A program made the translations under genes and the position numbers. Under the pieces are notes generated by a model. It ran no database searches. It was not told the DNA's origin and worked only from the letters and a program-made list of their open reading frames with translations. From DATLNF01 sp046590575 (GTDB taxonomy: Bacteria > Actinomycetota > Actinomycetes > BP-191), in the NCBI GenBank assembly GCA_046590575.1, contig JBKJUS010000079.1, positions 1 to 43,975 of the forward strand: DNA of 43,975 nt, in the 5' to 3' direction. Shown here in pieces: positions 15,122 through 24,931 of this stretch (the stretch's first letter is position 1; each line of letters begins with the position of its first letter).

Positions 15122-17052
15122 TGACTACTCGTACGCCGCCCCGCCAGGCTGTGCCGAAAGGAGCCGGTGCGCGGTCCAGCCGGCCGACGCCACGAAGCAC
15201 GGGGGTGCGAACGCCCTCGACGCGCGGAAACACTGCCCGGCCCAGCTCGTCCCGCGCGGCGACGGCGAACCGGGCGAGCTCCCGTCCGGCTACCCGGCAT
15301 CCCCGCACGTCATCGACCCGTCGGCGGACTTCCCGGGTCGGAGACCCAGCTCGCCGACTACGGGTCGGTCTTGTCGTCGTCGGACTGATCGTCGCGGTGC
15401 TGGCCGGCCGGCTGGTGCAGCTGCAGGGCATGGAATCGACCGTCTACGCCGCCAAGGCGGCACAGCAGCGGCTTCGCACGGTGCCCCTCGCCGCGGAGCG
15501 CGGGGCGATCGTCGACCGCGACGGAGTCACCCTCGCGATGAACGTCGAGAGCCGCTCGGTCTTTGCGAATCCGCGTCTCATCGATGATGACGGCGCCGCA
15601 GCCGTCGCGGCGGCGCTCTCGCCCTTGCTCCGGCTGCCGGCGGCGGAGTTGGAGGCCAAGCTGCAGCGCGACAAGTCGTTCGTCTACCTGGCTCGCGATC
15701 TCGACCCGTCCGCTGCGCGGGCGGTCCTCGCGCTGGACCTGCCCGGCATCGGCACGGAGTCGTCGACCAGGCGGATCTACCCCAACAATGCTCTCGGCGC
15801 TGCGGTCCTCGGCTTCGTCGGCCGTGACGGCACCGGACTCGGGGGAGTCGAGTACGCCATGCAGAAGCCCCTCGCCGGCCGCGCCGGCTCGTTGCTGGTC
15901 GAGGAGGATGAGCAGGGCCGCGAGATCCCGTCCGGGGAGCGCAAGGAGTCCGCACCGACGCCTGGCACGACGCAGGTCCTGACCATCGACCGCGATATCC
16001 AGTGGTACGCCGAGAAGACCTTGTCCGAGCAGGTGGCGAAGGTGGGGGCCAAGGGCGGCACGGCAATCGTGATGGACGTGCGCACCGGGGAGATCCTGGC
16101 CCTCGCGACGACGCCGACCTTTGACCCGAACAAGGCCACTGCTGCGCCTCCCGAGCTGCGCGGCAACCCGGCCGTCTCGAGCGTGTACGAGCCCGGCAGC
16201 GTCAACAAGGTGATCACGGCCGCAGCTGCGCTGGAGACTGGACTCCTGACACCGACCTCAACTGTCGTCGTACCCCAGTCGATCCGGGTCGCCGACAAGA
16301 CCTTCAAGGAGCTCCACGCGACTGGGCCGCAACGGCTCACGTTCACCGGCGTCATCGCGAAGTCGAGCAACGTCGGCACGATCACCATCGCGCAGCAGCT
16401 CGGCCGTGAGCGACTGTACGAGTACCTGCGCAGGTTCGGTCTCGGCGAGCGGACCGGTGTGCGTTTCCCGGGCGAGAGCGCGGGCCTGCTCCCGCCGCCA
16501 AACCGCTGGTCGGGCAGCCAGGCGGGCACCATCCCGATCGGCCAGGGGGTATCGGCAACCTCGCTGCAGATCGCGTCGGTCTACGCCACCGTGGCCAACG
16601 GCGGGGTCCGGGTGACTCCGTCGATGGTGCGGGGCAGCCGGGACGCCGAGGGACGGCTGGTGCCGGCCAGCCCTCCTCGCTCGACCAGAGTGGTGTCGAC
16701 GCAGACTGCTTTCCAGTTGGCCCGGATGCTGGAGGCAGTGACGAACGAAGGAGGTACAGCGACATCCGCACGGATCAGCGGATACCGAGTTGCCGGAAAG
16801 ACCGGGACGGCTCGTAAGGTCGGTGTCAACGGACGGTACGACGGGAGTTACATCGCGTCCTTCGTGGGCTTTGCGCCGGCCGATGCGCCACGCCTCGTCG
16901 TGTCGGTCAGCCTGGACGAGCCCGGGGTGATCTTCGGCGGCGTGGTTGCCGCACCTGTCTTCCAGAAAGTGATGGGCTTCGCCCTCGGTGCCCTGCAGAT
17001 CCCACCCACCGGCCGGTCGGCGGAGCCGGCCGTACCGCTGCTCGCGCCGTGA
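15121..17052 (+). CDS. ftsI: Septal peptidoglycan transpeptidase FtsI (PBP3-type class B PBP)
   Basis: A 643-residue class B penicillin-binding protein. A basic, Ser/Thr/Arg-rich cytoplasmic N-terminus of about 80 residues precedes a transmembrane anchor (VGLVVVGLIVAVLAGRLV). The pedestal includes ERGAIVDRDGVTLAMNVESR. Catalytic motifs are Ser360-V-N-Lys363 in YEPGSVNK, Ser415-Ser-Asn417 in AKSSNVGT, and Lys560-Thr-Gly-Thr in AGKTGTARK. It cross-links peptide stems at the division septum in complex with FtsW. Its ATG shares a base with the ftsL stop. No PASTA domain follows the transpeptidase domain. Confidence 0.96.
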   Translation: MTTRTPPRQAVPKGAGARSSRPTPRSTGVRTPSTRGNTARPSSSRAATANRASSRPATRHPRTSSTRRRTSRVGDPARRLRVGLVVVGLIVAVLAGRLVQLQGMESTVYAAKAAQQRLRTVPLAAERGAIVDRDGVTLAMNVESRSVFANPRLIDDDGAAAVAAALSPLLRLPAAELEAKLQRDKSFVYLARDLDPSAARAVLALDLPGIGTESSTRRIYPNNALGAAVLGFVGRDGTGLGGVEYAMQKPLAGRAGSLLVEEDEQGREIPSGERKESAPTPGTTQVLTIDRDIQWYAEKTLSEQVAKVGAKGGTAIVMDVRTGEILALATTPTFDPNKATAAPPELRGNPAVSSVYEPGSVNKVITAAAALETGLLTPTSTVVVPQSIRVADKTFKELHATGPQRLTFTGVIAKSSNVGTITIAQQLGRERLYEYLRRFGLGERTGVRFPGESAGLLPPPNRWSGSQAGTIPIGQGVSATSLQIASVYATVANGGVRVTPSMVRGSRDAEGRLVPASPPRSTRVVSTQTAFQLARMLEAVTNEGGTATSARISGYRVAGKTGTARKVGVNGRYDGSYIASFVGFAPADAPRLVVSVSLDEPGVIFGGVVAAPVFQKVMGFALGALQIPPTGRSAEPAVPLLAP

Positions 17053-17070
17053 GGGTTGCGTGGTCTACCG

Positions 17071-18639
17071 ATGTCCGCGCGTAGCCTGGCCCTGTTCCGT
17101 CCCTCTCTCCCGCGTCAACCCGGAGCCCGCGCCCTGCCGACCGACCTGCGTCCCTTAAGCCTTCTTCCGCGCCCTCTCGAGGGCGTCGCGGCCGTAGTGC
17201 CCGAAGCCGCCGTCGACGGCGACATCCGCGGGCTTCTGGTGAGTGGAGTCACCCACGACTCCCGGGCGGTCCGACCGGGTGACCTCTACGCCGCACTGCC
17301 CGGCGAGCGGGCGCACGGCGCTGACTTCGCTGCCGAAGCCGCAGCGGCGGGTGCGGTGGCGATCGTCACCGACCGGCTCGGTCCCCACCCGGTGCCGGCG
17401 CTGGTCGTCGAGCGGCCGCGGGGGCACCTCGGAGCGATCGCCGCCTACATCTATGACGAGCCGTCTAAGGCGCTCGATGTCGTCGGCATCACCGGCACGA
17501 ACGGCAAGACCACGACGGCGTACCTCGTCGAGGCCGGGTTCGTTGCGGCGGGGCGGCGGACCGGCCTCATCGGCACAGTTGAGACCCGGGTTGCCGGCGC
17601 CGTCGTGCCCTCGGTGCACACCACTCCCGAAGCCACGGATCTGCACGCCTTGCTCGCTGTGATGCGCGAGCGTGGGGCGACCAGCGTGGCTATGGAAGTT
17701 TCGAGCCACGGTTTGGCGCTCGGGCGGGTTGACGGAGTGCGCTATGCAGCCGCTGTCTTCACCAACCTCAGTCAGGACCACCTCGACTTTCATGCCGACA
17801 TGGAGGACTACTTCAAGGCCAAGGCCGCGCTCTTCGACGAGAGGCGGTCGGCCGTAGCCGTCGTCAACGTCGACGACCCGGCCGGTCTGCGGCTACTCGA
17901 CCGGGTGCGCATCCCCGTGGTGACGACCTCCGCCCGAGGGAGTCACACCGCCGACTGGCGAGCGACTGACGTCGAGACCTCGGTGCGGGCCACGACGTTC
18001 GCGCTGCACGGTCCTGGTGTCGGAGCGGCCCGGCGGATCACGATCAGGCTGCCCGGGCGCTACAACGTCGATAACGCACTGGGTGCACTCGCCGCCCTGC
18101 ATGCCGTGGGAGTGGACATCGAGGCGGCGATCGCCGGGGTGGAGGAACTGGCGGGAGTGCCGGGCCGGATGGAGCGCGTCGACGCCGGGCAGCCGTGGCT
18201 CGCTGTCGTCGACTACGCGCACACCCCAGACTCCGTCGCGTCCGTGCTTGCGTCGTTGCGCCCTCACACGGAGGGTCGACTGCTGATCGTGTTCGGTTGC
18301 GGCGGGGACCGCGACCGAGCCAAGCGCCCACTGATGGGGGCGGCTGCGGCCGGCCATGCCGACGTCGTCATCATCACCTCGGACAACCCGCGGTCCGAGG
18401 ATCCACTCGCCATCGCGGCAGCGGTCGAGTCCGGTGCGCGTAGCGCCGGCGGGGCCGAGATCGTGATGGAGCTCGACCGAGCTGCCGCCATCGCGCTGGC
18501 CTGCGTACAGGCTGGGCCGGGTGACGTGGTCGTCGTCGCCGGCAAGGGACATGAGCAGGGCCAGGTATTCGCCGACCGCGCTCTGCCGTTCGACGACCGA
18601 CTGGTGCTCCGAGCCAGCATCCTCGCGGTACTCGCATGA
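17071..18639 (+). CDS. murE: UDP-MurNAc-tripeptide ligase MurE (meso-DAP type)
   Basis: A Mur ligase of 522 residues from ATG 17071 (an in-frame TTG at 17056 would give 527). The ATP site is GITGTNGKTTTAYL; downstream are HTTPEATDLHALL, EVSSHGLALGRV, NLSQDHLDFH with the carbamylated-Lys region FKAKAALF, and ITSDNPRSEDP. The DNPR tetrapeptide is the known signature of enzymes adding meso-diaminopimelate, as opposed to lysine. It makes UDP-MurNAc-Ala-Glu-DAP in the cytoplasm. The N-terminal 45 residues look unstructured. It ends in an ATGA overlap with murF. Confidence 0.95.
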   Translation: MSARSLALFRPSLPRQPGARALPTDLRPLSLLPRPLEGVAAVVPEAAVDGDIRGLLVSGVTHDSRAVRPGDLYAALPGERAHGADFAAEAAAAGAVAIVTDRLGPHPVPALVVERPRGHLGAIAAYIYDEPSKALDVVGITGTNGKTTTAYLVEAGFVAAGRRTGLIGTVETRVAGAVVPSVHTTPEATDLHALLAVMRERGATSVAMEVSSHGLALGRVDGVRYAAAVFTNLSQDHLDFHADMEDYFKAKAALFDERRSAVAVVNVDDPAGLRLLDRVRIPVVTTSARGSHTADWRATDVETSVRATTFALHGPGVGAARRITIRLPGRYNVDNALGALAALHAVGVDIEAAIAGVEELAGVPGRMERVDAGQPWLAVVDYAHTPDSVASVLASLRPHTEGRLLIVFGCGGDRDRAKRPLMGAAAAGHADVVIITSDNPRSEDPLAIAAAVESGARSAGGAEIVMELDRAAAIALACVQAGPGDVVVVAGKGHEQGQVFADRALPFDDRLVLRASILAVLA

Positions 18640-20036
18640 TCCCGATGTCGCTTGACGCGGTGGCCGCAGCTGTCCGCGGGCGCCTCGCCGACCCGGCCAC
18701 AGGTCATGTGGTGGTCAAGGCCCCCGCGGTCGTCGACTCTCGAGAGGTCGGTGCGGGCGGACTTTTCGCTGCCCTGTTGGGTGAGCACGTCGATGGGCAC
18801 AACTTCGCCGGCGAGGCCGCCGCGCGGGGCGCCGCCGCGGCGTTGGCGAGCCGACCGGTGGGGGGTCTACCCGCCGTGCTCGTTGATGACGTGGTCGCAG
18901 CGCTGGGCGGCCTCGCACAGCATGTGCTCGTGGCGTTGCGACAGCGCACGGCACTGACCGTCATCGGCATCACCGGGTCGAGCGGCAAGACCTCGACGAA
19001 GGATCTCCTCGCTCAGGTGTTGGCCGGGGCTGGGTCAACCATCGCACCGGTTGGCTCCTTCAACAACGAGATCGGGCTGCCGCTTACCGTCCTTCGGGCC
19101 GAGGCATCGACACGTCATCTTGTGCTGGAGATGAGCGCGCGGGGGACTGGCCACATCGCGGCCCTCTGCGCCATTGCTCCTGTTGACGTCGCTGTCGTCC
19201 TGAATGTCGGCACGGCGCACATCGGGGAGTTCGGTAGCCGAGCGGCGATCGCTGCTGCGAAAGCGGAGCTGGTCGGCGGGCTGGTCGACGACGGCGTTGC
19301 GGTGCTCAACATCGACGATCCGCTCGTCGCCGCGATGCAGTCCCGCGCCCGCGGTCGGGTGGTCACCGTGGGTCGCACGGACTCGGCGGACGTGCGAGCT
19401 GCCGACGTCATGCTGGATTCTGCCGGACGGGCGTCGTACTCACTCGTCACCGCGGGCGCGACTACAGAGGTCGGCCTTCAGCTCGTCGGCGAGCACCATG
19501 TCGCCAACTCGCTGGCCGTAGCCGCGGTGGCGCTTGAGCTCGGGATGCCGCAAGACGCGGTCGCCCGCGCACTGTCCGACGCGGTAGCGCTCAGCCGTTG
19601 GCGGATGGAGATGCGGCAGACTGCTGACGGTGTGCAGGTGGTCAACGACGCGTACAACGCCAATCCGGAGTCGATGCGCTCTGCACTCGCCTCCCTCGTG
19701 CACATCGCGGCCGGCCGGCCCACCTGGGCCGTGCTCGGTCAGATGGCCGAGCTCGGCGACACCGCGGAAAGCGAGCACGAGGCGCTCGGACGGCATTGCG
19801 TCGCACTCGGTGTGAGCCATGTCGTCGCGGTCGGCACTGTGGCCGGCGGCATCGCCGACGCGGTTCGCTCCGCAGGGGGAACAGCTTTTGTGTGCGCTGA
19901 CGTCGACGCTGCGGTCGTTCTTCTGCGGGCACGTCTGCGCCCGGGTGACACCGTGCTGGTGAAGGCATCACGGGCCGCTGCTCTTGAGCGGGTTGCCGAG
20001 GCGCTGGCACCGATGAACTCGGGGGAAGCGGCGTGA
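18636..20036 (+). CDS. murF: UDP-MurNAc-tripeptide--D-alanyl-D-alanine ligase MurF
   Basis: A 466-residue Mur ligase. The N-terminal domain contains VDSREVGAGGLFAALLGEHVDG, then the ATP site GITGSSGKTSTKDLL, SFNNEIGLPLTVL (the MurF-specific NNE), VLEMSARGTGHI and NVGTAHIGEFGS. The C-terminal domain contains VVNDAYNANPESMRSAL. It adds D-Ala-D-Ala to complete the UDP-MurNAc-pentapeptide. It is coupled to murE upstream (ATGA) and mraY downstream (GTGA). Confidence 0.96.
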   Translation: MIPMSLDAVAAAVRGRLADPATGHVVVKAPAVVDSREVGAGGLFAALLGEHVDGHNFAGEAAARGAAAALASRPVGGLPAVLVDDVVAALGGLAQHVLVALRQRTALTVIGITGSSGKTSTKDLLAQVLAGAGSTIAPVGSFNNEIGLPLTVLRAEASTRHLVLEMSARGTGHIAALCAIAPVDVAVVLNVGTAHIGEFGSRAAIAAAKAELVGGLVDDGVAVLNIDDPLVAAMQSRARGRVVTVGRTDSADVRAADVMLDSAGRASYSLVTAGATTEVGLQLVGEHHVANSLAVAAVALELGMPQDAVARALSDAVALSRWRMEMRQTADGVQVVNDAYNANPESMRSALASLVHIAAGRPTWAVLGQMAELGDTAESEHEALGRHCVALGVSHVVAVGTVAGGIADAVRSAGGTAFVCADVDAAVVLLRARLRPGDTVLVKASRAAALERVAEALAPMNSGEAA

Positions 20037-21076
20037 AGTTCATTTTGGTGGCCGCACTTGTCGGCCTGGTCCTGTCGCTCATCGGCACGCCGTTCGCCGT
20101 GCGCATCTTCCGCCGTCAGGGCTATGGCCAGCTCATCCGGGACGACGGGCCAGACTCCCATCACACCAAGCGAGGTACGCCGACGATGGGCGGAGCGGTG
20201 ATCATCGTCGCGACCCTCATCGGCTATCTCATCGCGCACATCGGCGTTGGCTTCAGTGCGTCCGGACTGCTTGTCGTCTTCACGATGACCGGGCTTGGAA
20301 TTGTCGGGTTCTGTGATGACTTCATCAAGATCCGGATGCAGCGCAACTTGGGCCTGAGCAAGACCGCCAAGCTCATCGGGCAACTGCTCATCGCCGTGGG
20401 TTTCGGCGTGCTGGCACTCGAGGTCGCCGATGCTTCGACGTCGGTGTCTTTCATCCGGGACACCTCGATCAAGCTCGGCGCCGTGGGTTTCGTCATCTGG
20501 GTCTGGGTCATGGTCTCGGCCACGTCCAACGGCGTGAACCTCACTGATGGTCTCGACGGCCTCGCTGCCGGCTCGTCGGCGATGGTCTTCGCGGCGTACG
20601 TCGTCATGACGTTCTGGATGAGCCGCAACCTCTGCGAGTCACAGGTGACCCCAGGCTGCTATGTCGTCGCAGACCCGCTCGACCTCGCGATCGTCGCGGC
20701 GGCCGCGATGGGGGCCTGTTTCGGTTTCCTCTGGTGGAACGCTGCCCCGGCGAAGATCTTCATGGGTGACACCGGCTCGCTCGCCCTCGGGGGCGGGCTC
20801 GCCAGCCTTGCCGTCCTCTCTCGCACCGAGCTGCTGCTCGTCGTACTCGGCGGTCTATTCGTCGTTGAAACGCTGTCGGTCATCATCCAGGTCGCGGCTT
20901 TCCGGGGACTCAAGCGCCGGGTCTTCAACATGGCTCCGATTCACCACCACTTCGAGCTCGCCGGGTGGCCGGAGTTCACCGTGATCGTGCGGTTCTGGAT
21001 CGTCGCGGGTCTCGCGGTCGCGTTCGGTCTAGGGCTCTTCTATGCGGAGTTCCTCTCGCGCGGCCCATTGCCGTGA
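20033..21076 (+). CDS. mraY: Phospho-N-acetylmuramoyl-pentapeptide transferase MraY
   Basis: A 347-residue integral membrane enzyme with about ten transmembrane helices. Catalytic and binding motifs: DGPDSHHTKRGTPTMGG near the N-terminus, CDDFIKIRMQRNLGLS, NLTDGLDGLAAG, FMGDTGSLALGG and APIHHHFELAGW, all in the order of the family. It transfers phospho-MurNAc-pentapeptide to undecaprenyl phosphate, forming lipid I at the inner face of the membrane. GTG 20033 overlaps murF, and the stop overlaps the murD GTG. Confidence 0.97.
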   Translation: MKFILVAALVGLVLSLIGTPFAVRIFRRQGYGQLIRDDGPDSHHTKRGTPTMGGAVIIVATLIGYLIAHIGVGFSASGLLVVFTMTGLGIVGFCDDFIKIRMQRNLGLSKTAKLIGQLLIAVGFGVLALEVADASTSVSFIRDTSIKLGAVGFVIWVWVMVSATSNGVNLTDGLDGLAAGSSAMVFAAYVVMTFWMSRNLCESQVTPGCYVVADPLDLAIVAAAAMGACFGFLWWNAAPAKIFMGDTGSLALGGGLASLAVLSRTELLLVVLGGLFVVETLSVIIQVAAFRGLKRRVFNMAPIHHHFELAGWPEFTVIVRFWIVAGLAVAFGLGLFYAEFLSRGPLP

Positions 21077-22461
21077 CCCGCACGGGCGCCAGTCCGACCC
21101 TCCCGGCTCTGCGCGGCCGATCGGTGCTGGTCTGCGGAATTGGGGTCACGGGTATAGCGGTGGCCCGGACGCTGATTCGGGCGGGCGCCATCGTCCGCGT
21201 CGTTGCCGAGAGTCGCGGACCGGATGCCCAGGTGCGGGCCGAGGTCCTCGAGTCTTTGGGTGCGGTGGTGGAGCTGCACCCCGTCAGCTCGGGTCAGCAT
21301 CTTGGGGTTCCCGACCTCGTTGTCACATCTCCCGGCTTGCCGCCCGACCATCCGCTGCTGCAGGCCGCTGCTGCTCGTTCTCTGCCGGTGTGGGGTGACG
21401 TAGAGCTGGCCTGGCAGATCAACCCGCCCGAAACCCGATGGCTGGCGATCACCGGCACCAACGGCAAGACCACGACGACCGAGATGCTGGCCGCGATGAT
21501 CACCGCTGCGGGGATTCCAGGCGCCGCCGCGGGAAACATCGGTGTGCCGCTCGTCGAGGCTGTGCAGCGTCGAGATCCCGTGCCCGAACTCCTCGCGGTC
21601 GAGCTGTCGAGTGCCCAACTGCACTGGACCCATTCTGTCCGCCCGATCGCGGGAGCAGTCCTCAACCTGGCGGACGACCACCTCGACTGGCACGGCTCCG
21701 TTGCGTCCTACGCTGCGGCGAAGGCGAAGATCTGGGCGACCGGCACGACAGCGGTGTTCAACGCCGACGACCCGCGGGTGGTGTCGCTTCTCGGCGGTCG
21801 CCCCGGAGTCGGGTTCACCCTCAACGAACCCCAGCATGGAGAGCTGGGCGTCGATGCCGGCTTGCTCGTCGATCGTGCCTTCGGGTGCGGGACGTTGCTC
21901 GCCGTCGATGAGATGCAGGTGCGGGGTGGGCACAACGTGGCCAACGCTCTTGCAGCGAGCGCCCTTGCCTTGGCTGGTGGGGTGCCGGCCGGGGCCGTGC
22001 GCGCGACGCTGCGAGCATTCAGCACAGGTGCTCACCGCAATGTCGTCGTCGCGGAAATAGACGGAGTGCGCTACGTCGACGACAGCAAGGCGACCAACCC
22101 CCACGCGGCGGCTGCGTCGCTTGCGTCATACGACCGGGTGGTATGGATCGCGGGGGGTCTGAACAAGGGGCTCACCTTCGACGATCTCGTGCGTGAGACG
22201 CGCGGCAGGATGATTGCGGCGGTGCTGATCGGCCGGTGTGCTGGGGAGATCCGGGAGGCGCTTGCGCGGCACGCGCCTGACGTCCCCGTGCAGGACGCTG
22301 CGGACCTGCAGACTGCGGTGCAGACCGCTCGGGGACTGGCGCACGCAGGCGATGTCGTGCTGCTTGCCCCTGCTGCGGCCTCGATGGACATGTTCCGGGA
22401 CTACGCACATCGTGGTGACGTCTTCGCCGCCGCCGCGCGAGCACAGGGAGAACAGCAGTGA
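21073..22461 (+). CDS. murD: UDP-MurNAc-L-alanine--D-glutamate ligase MurD
   Basis: A 462-residue Mur ligase with N-terminal Rossmann loop VLVCGIGVTGIAVARTL, the ATP site AITGTNGKTTTTEML, GNIGVPLVEAV, VELSSAQLHW, LNLADDHLDWHGS and, in the C-terminal domain, YVDDSKATNPHAAAASL and VWIAGGLNKGLTFD. It adds D-glutamate to UDP-MurNAc-L-Ala. GTG 21073 is preferred because it gives the standard GTGA overlap with mraY and starts 16 residues before the fold; the frame is open back to 20965 inside mraY, but that part is a shadow of it. Confidence 0.95.
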   Translation: MTRTGASPTLPALRGRSVLVCGIGVTGIAVARTLIRAGAIVRVVAESRGPDAQVRAEVLESLGAVVELHPVSSGQHLGVPDLVVTSPGLPPDHPLLQAAAARSLPVWGDVELAWQINPPETRWLAITGTNGKTTTTEMLAAMITAAGIPGAAAGNIGVPLVEAVQRRDPVPELLAVELSSAQLHWTHSVRPIAGAVLNLADDHLDWHGSVASYAAAKAKIWATGTTAVFNADDPRVVSLLGGRPGVGFTLNEPQHGELGVDAGLLVDRAFGCGTLLAVDEMQVRGGHNVANALAASALALAGGVPAGAVRATLRAFSTGAHRNVVVAEIDGVRYVDDSKATNPHAAAASLASYDRVVWIAGGLNKGLTFDDLVRETRGRMIAAVLIGRCAGEIREALARHAPDVPVQDAADLQTAVQTARGLAHAGDVVLLAPAAASMDMFRDYAHRGDVFAAAARAQGEQQ

Positions 22462-23822
22462 CGACGTACGGCGATGTGGCCGGGCGGACCACGTCGAGCC
22501 CGCGTGGCACCAGCCTCAACGTGCACGCGGGTGCAGCGTCGAAGCCACGCATGCCGCTGCTCGCCCGCCCGCTCACGTCTTACTACCTGCTCGTCGGCAG
22601 CGCGCTGCTGCTGCTGGGGCTGGGCCTCGTCATGGTGCTGTCCGCGTCGAGCGTGGACTCCTACTCCACGTCCGGGTCTTCGCTGCGCGTCTTCCAGCGC
22701 CAGCTGCTCTGGGTGCTTATCGGCCTACCGATGTTCTGGGTCGGCTCGCGGCTGCCGGTGCGAGCCTTCCGACTCCTCGCCTACCCACTGCTGCTGGGGT
22801 CGGTGGTCGGGTTGTTGCTGGTCTTCGTACCAGGAATCGGCGCCCCCCCGGTGTCGGGAGCCCGGCGATGGATCGAGATCGGTCCGGTTCGTTTCCAGCC
22901 GTCCGAGGTGGCCAAGTTCGCGCTCGTGCTCTGGGGCGCCGATCTGTTCGCCCGCAAGGAGTCGCTGCTCGACGACTGGAAGCACCTGCTCGTCCCGCTC
23001 GTGCCGGTCGCAGCACTTCTCGCTCTCCTCATCATGCTGGAGCCCGACATGGGTACGACGATGACGCTCGTGTCCGTCGTCGTCGCTCTGCTCTGGGTTG
23101 TCGGTGCGCCGATGCGGATCTTCGCGGCGTTCTTCGGCGTGCTGGTGACCCTCAGCGCGCTCCTGGCGGTCATCGAGCCCTACCGGCTGCGTCGGGTGAC
23201 GAGTTTCGTTGACCCGTGCGCGGCCGACATCAGACTCACCGACGGCTTCCAGGGATGTCAGGGGCTCTACGCCATCGCCTCGGGCGGCTGGTTCGGTGTC
23301 GGACTGGGCGGCAGCCGGCAGAAGTGGTCCTACCTCCCCAACGCGCACACCGATTACATCTTCGCCATCATCGGTGAAGAACTCGGCCTGCTCGGCACGC
23401 TCCTCGTTCTGCTCCTCTTCGCCGTCCTGGCGTACGCCGGCGTACGCATCGCCCAGCGGTCCCGGGACACGTTCGTGCGGCTCGCGGCTTCGGGGGTCAC
23501 CGCCTGGGTCATCGCCCAGGCGCTGATCAACATGGGAGCGGTCACCGGGTTGTTGCCGATCACCGGGATTCCGCTGCCGTTCATCAGCTTCGGCGGCTCC
23601 TCCCTCGGCGTCACCCTCTTCGCCGTCGGCATGCTCGCTGCGTTCGCTCGCCGGGAGCCCGGCGTGTCGGCCGCGCTGGCCGCGCGAGGTCCGCGGCTGC
23701 CGGCCCGGGGTCGCCGCGCGGTGGCCGCGTTCTACGGCTTTGGTCCCGGCCCGCGACCGCGCGGGCAGGTGGCGCCGAGCCGCGCCGCCCGGCGCAGCCC
23801 GCGGGCGACGTCGCGCCGGTGA
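22458..23822 (+). CDS. ftsW: Lipid II polymerase FtsW (SEDS family)
   Basis: A 454-residue SEDS membrane protein with about ten transmembrane helices after a 35-residue polar cytoplasmic N-terminus. Seen motifs include VLSASSVDSY, RRWIEIGPVRFQPSEVAKFA, LEPDMGTTM (with the conserved catalytic Asp region), AHTDYIFAIIGEELG and ITGIPLPFISFGGSS. The C-terminal 60 residues are Arg/Ala/Pro-rich and cytoplasmic. FtsW polymerises glycan strands at the septum together with FtsI. Unusually hydrophilic tails of this sort are common in actinobacterial FtsW. GTG 22458 overlaps murD, and the stop overlaps the murG GTG. Confidence 0.95.
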   Translation: MTTYGDVAGRTTSSPRGTSLNVHAGAASKPRMPLLARPLTSYYLLVGSALLLLGLGLVMVLSASSVDSYSTSGSSLRVFQRQLLWVLIGLPMFWVGSRLPVRAFRLLAYPLLLGSVVGLLLVFVPGIGAPPVSGARRWIEIGPVRFQPSEVAKFALVLWGADLFARKESLLDDWKHLLVPLVPVAALLALLIMLEPDMGTTMTLVSVVVALLWVVGAPMRIFAAFFGVLVTLSALLAVIEPYRLRRVTSFVDPCAADIRLTDGFQGCQGLYAIASGGWFGVGLGGSRQKWSYLPNAHTDYIFAIIGEELGLLGTLLVLLLFAVLAYAGVRIAQRSRDTFVRLAASGVTAWVIAQALINMGAVTGLLPITGIPLPFISFGGSSLGVTLFAVGMLAAFARREPGVSAALAARGPRLPARGRRAVAAFYGFGPGPRPRGQVAPSRAARRSPRATSRR

Positions 23823-24931
23823 ACGTCGTCATTGCCGGCGGTGGTTCGGCGGGTCACGTCGAGCCGGCACTCAACATCGCCGACGCGTTGCTGCGACGGA
23901 ACCCAGCGGTCTCGGTGTCGATGGTCGGCACGCGCCGTGGTCTGGAGACTCGGCTGGTCCCGGCGCGCGGCTACCAACTCGACCTCATCCCGCCGGTACC
24001 GCTGCCGCGCCGACCTACGGTCGATCTGCTTCGGGTGCCTGACCGGCTTGTCGGCGCGGTGCGAGCCGCGGGGAGCATCCTGGATCGACGGTCGCCAGAT
24101 GTCGTGGTCGGCGTCGGCGGATACGTCGCGCTGCCGGTCTACTTCGCCGCCCGGCGTCGCTCGATTCCCGTCGTCATCCACGAGGCCAACGCCCGGTCAG
24201 GTCTGGCCAACCGGGTCGGCGCCCGATTCGCCGCAGCGGTGGCGATCAGCTACCCGCAGACCGAGCTGCGCGGCGGCGTACTGACGGGCATCCCCTTGCG
24301 TCAGGCAATCGTCGACCTGGACCGCGAGTCCACCCGCGCCTCCGCACGGGCCCACTTCGGCCTGCTGGCGGACCGGCCGACGCTGCTCGTCTCGGGCGGC
24401 TCTCAGGGAGCGCGCCGGCTGAACATCGCCGCGGTCGGCTTGGCGTCGGCGCTCGACGGTCTCGGGCTGCAGGTCTTGCATGCGAGCGGGCCAGGACAGT
24501 TCGACGCGGTGACCGCTGCGCTGGCCGCGCTCGGAGTCGCGAACGACCGACCCCCCTACGTCGTGCAGCCGTTCGTCGACCGCATGGACCTTGCCTACGC
24601 CGCAGCCGATCTGATGCTCTGCCGGGCCGGCGCCATGACGGTTGCCGAGGTCAGCGCCGTCGGGTTGCCAGCCGTTTTCGTTCCGCTGCCGCACGGCAAC
24701 GGCGAGCAGCGGCTCAATGCGGCGCACGTCGTCGCCGGCGGGGGAGCGATCGAGGTCGATGACGCAGAGCTGGACCCGGACTGGATGCGCGCCCAGGTTC
24801 TTCCTCTGCTGTCCGATCTCGCTCGGCTTGCCGCCATGAGCGAGGCGAGCCGCGCTTTGGGTCATCGGGACGCAGCGGACCAGGTGGCGTCGCTCATCGA
24901 GCGAACGGCGCAGCGGGGGCCGCGACCATGA
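23819..24931 (+). CDS. murG: Lipid II synthase MurG (N-acetylglucosaminyltransferase)
   Basis: A 370-residue GT28 transferase. The N-terminal glycine loop is AGGGSAGHVEPALNIADAL. VGVGGYVALPVYFAA and VVIHEANARSGLANR follow in the acceptor domain. The C-terminal nucleotide-sugar domain has LVSGGSQGARRLN, CRAGAMTVAEVSAVGLPA and PHGNGEQRLNAAHV. It adds GlcNAc from UDP-GlcNAc to lipid I at the cytoplasmic membrane face. Four-base overlaps join it to ftsW and murC. Confidence 0.96.
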   Translation: MNVVIAGGGSAGHVEPALNIADALLRRNPAVSVSMVGTRRGLETRLVPARGYQLDLIPPVPLPRRPTVDLLRVPDRLVGAVRAAGSILDRRSPDVVVGVGGYVALPVYFAARRRSIPVVIHEANARSGLANRVGARFAAAVAISYPQTELRGGVLTGIPLRQAIVDLDRESTRASARAHFGLLADRPTLLVSGGSQGARRLNIAAVGLASALDGLGLQVLHASGPGQFDAVTAALAALGVANDRPPYVVQPFVDRMDLAYAAADLMLCRAGAMTVAEVSAVGLPAVFVPLPHGNGEQRLNAAHVVAGGGAIEVDDAELDPDWMRAQVLPLLSDLARLAAMSEASRALGHRDAADQVASLIERTAQRGPRP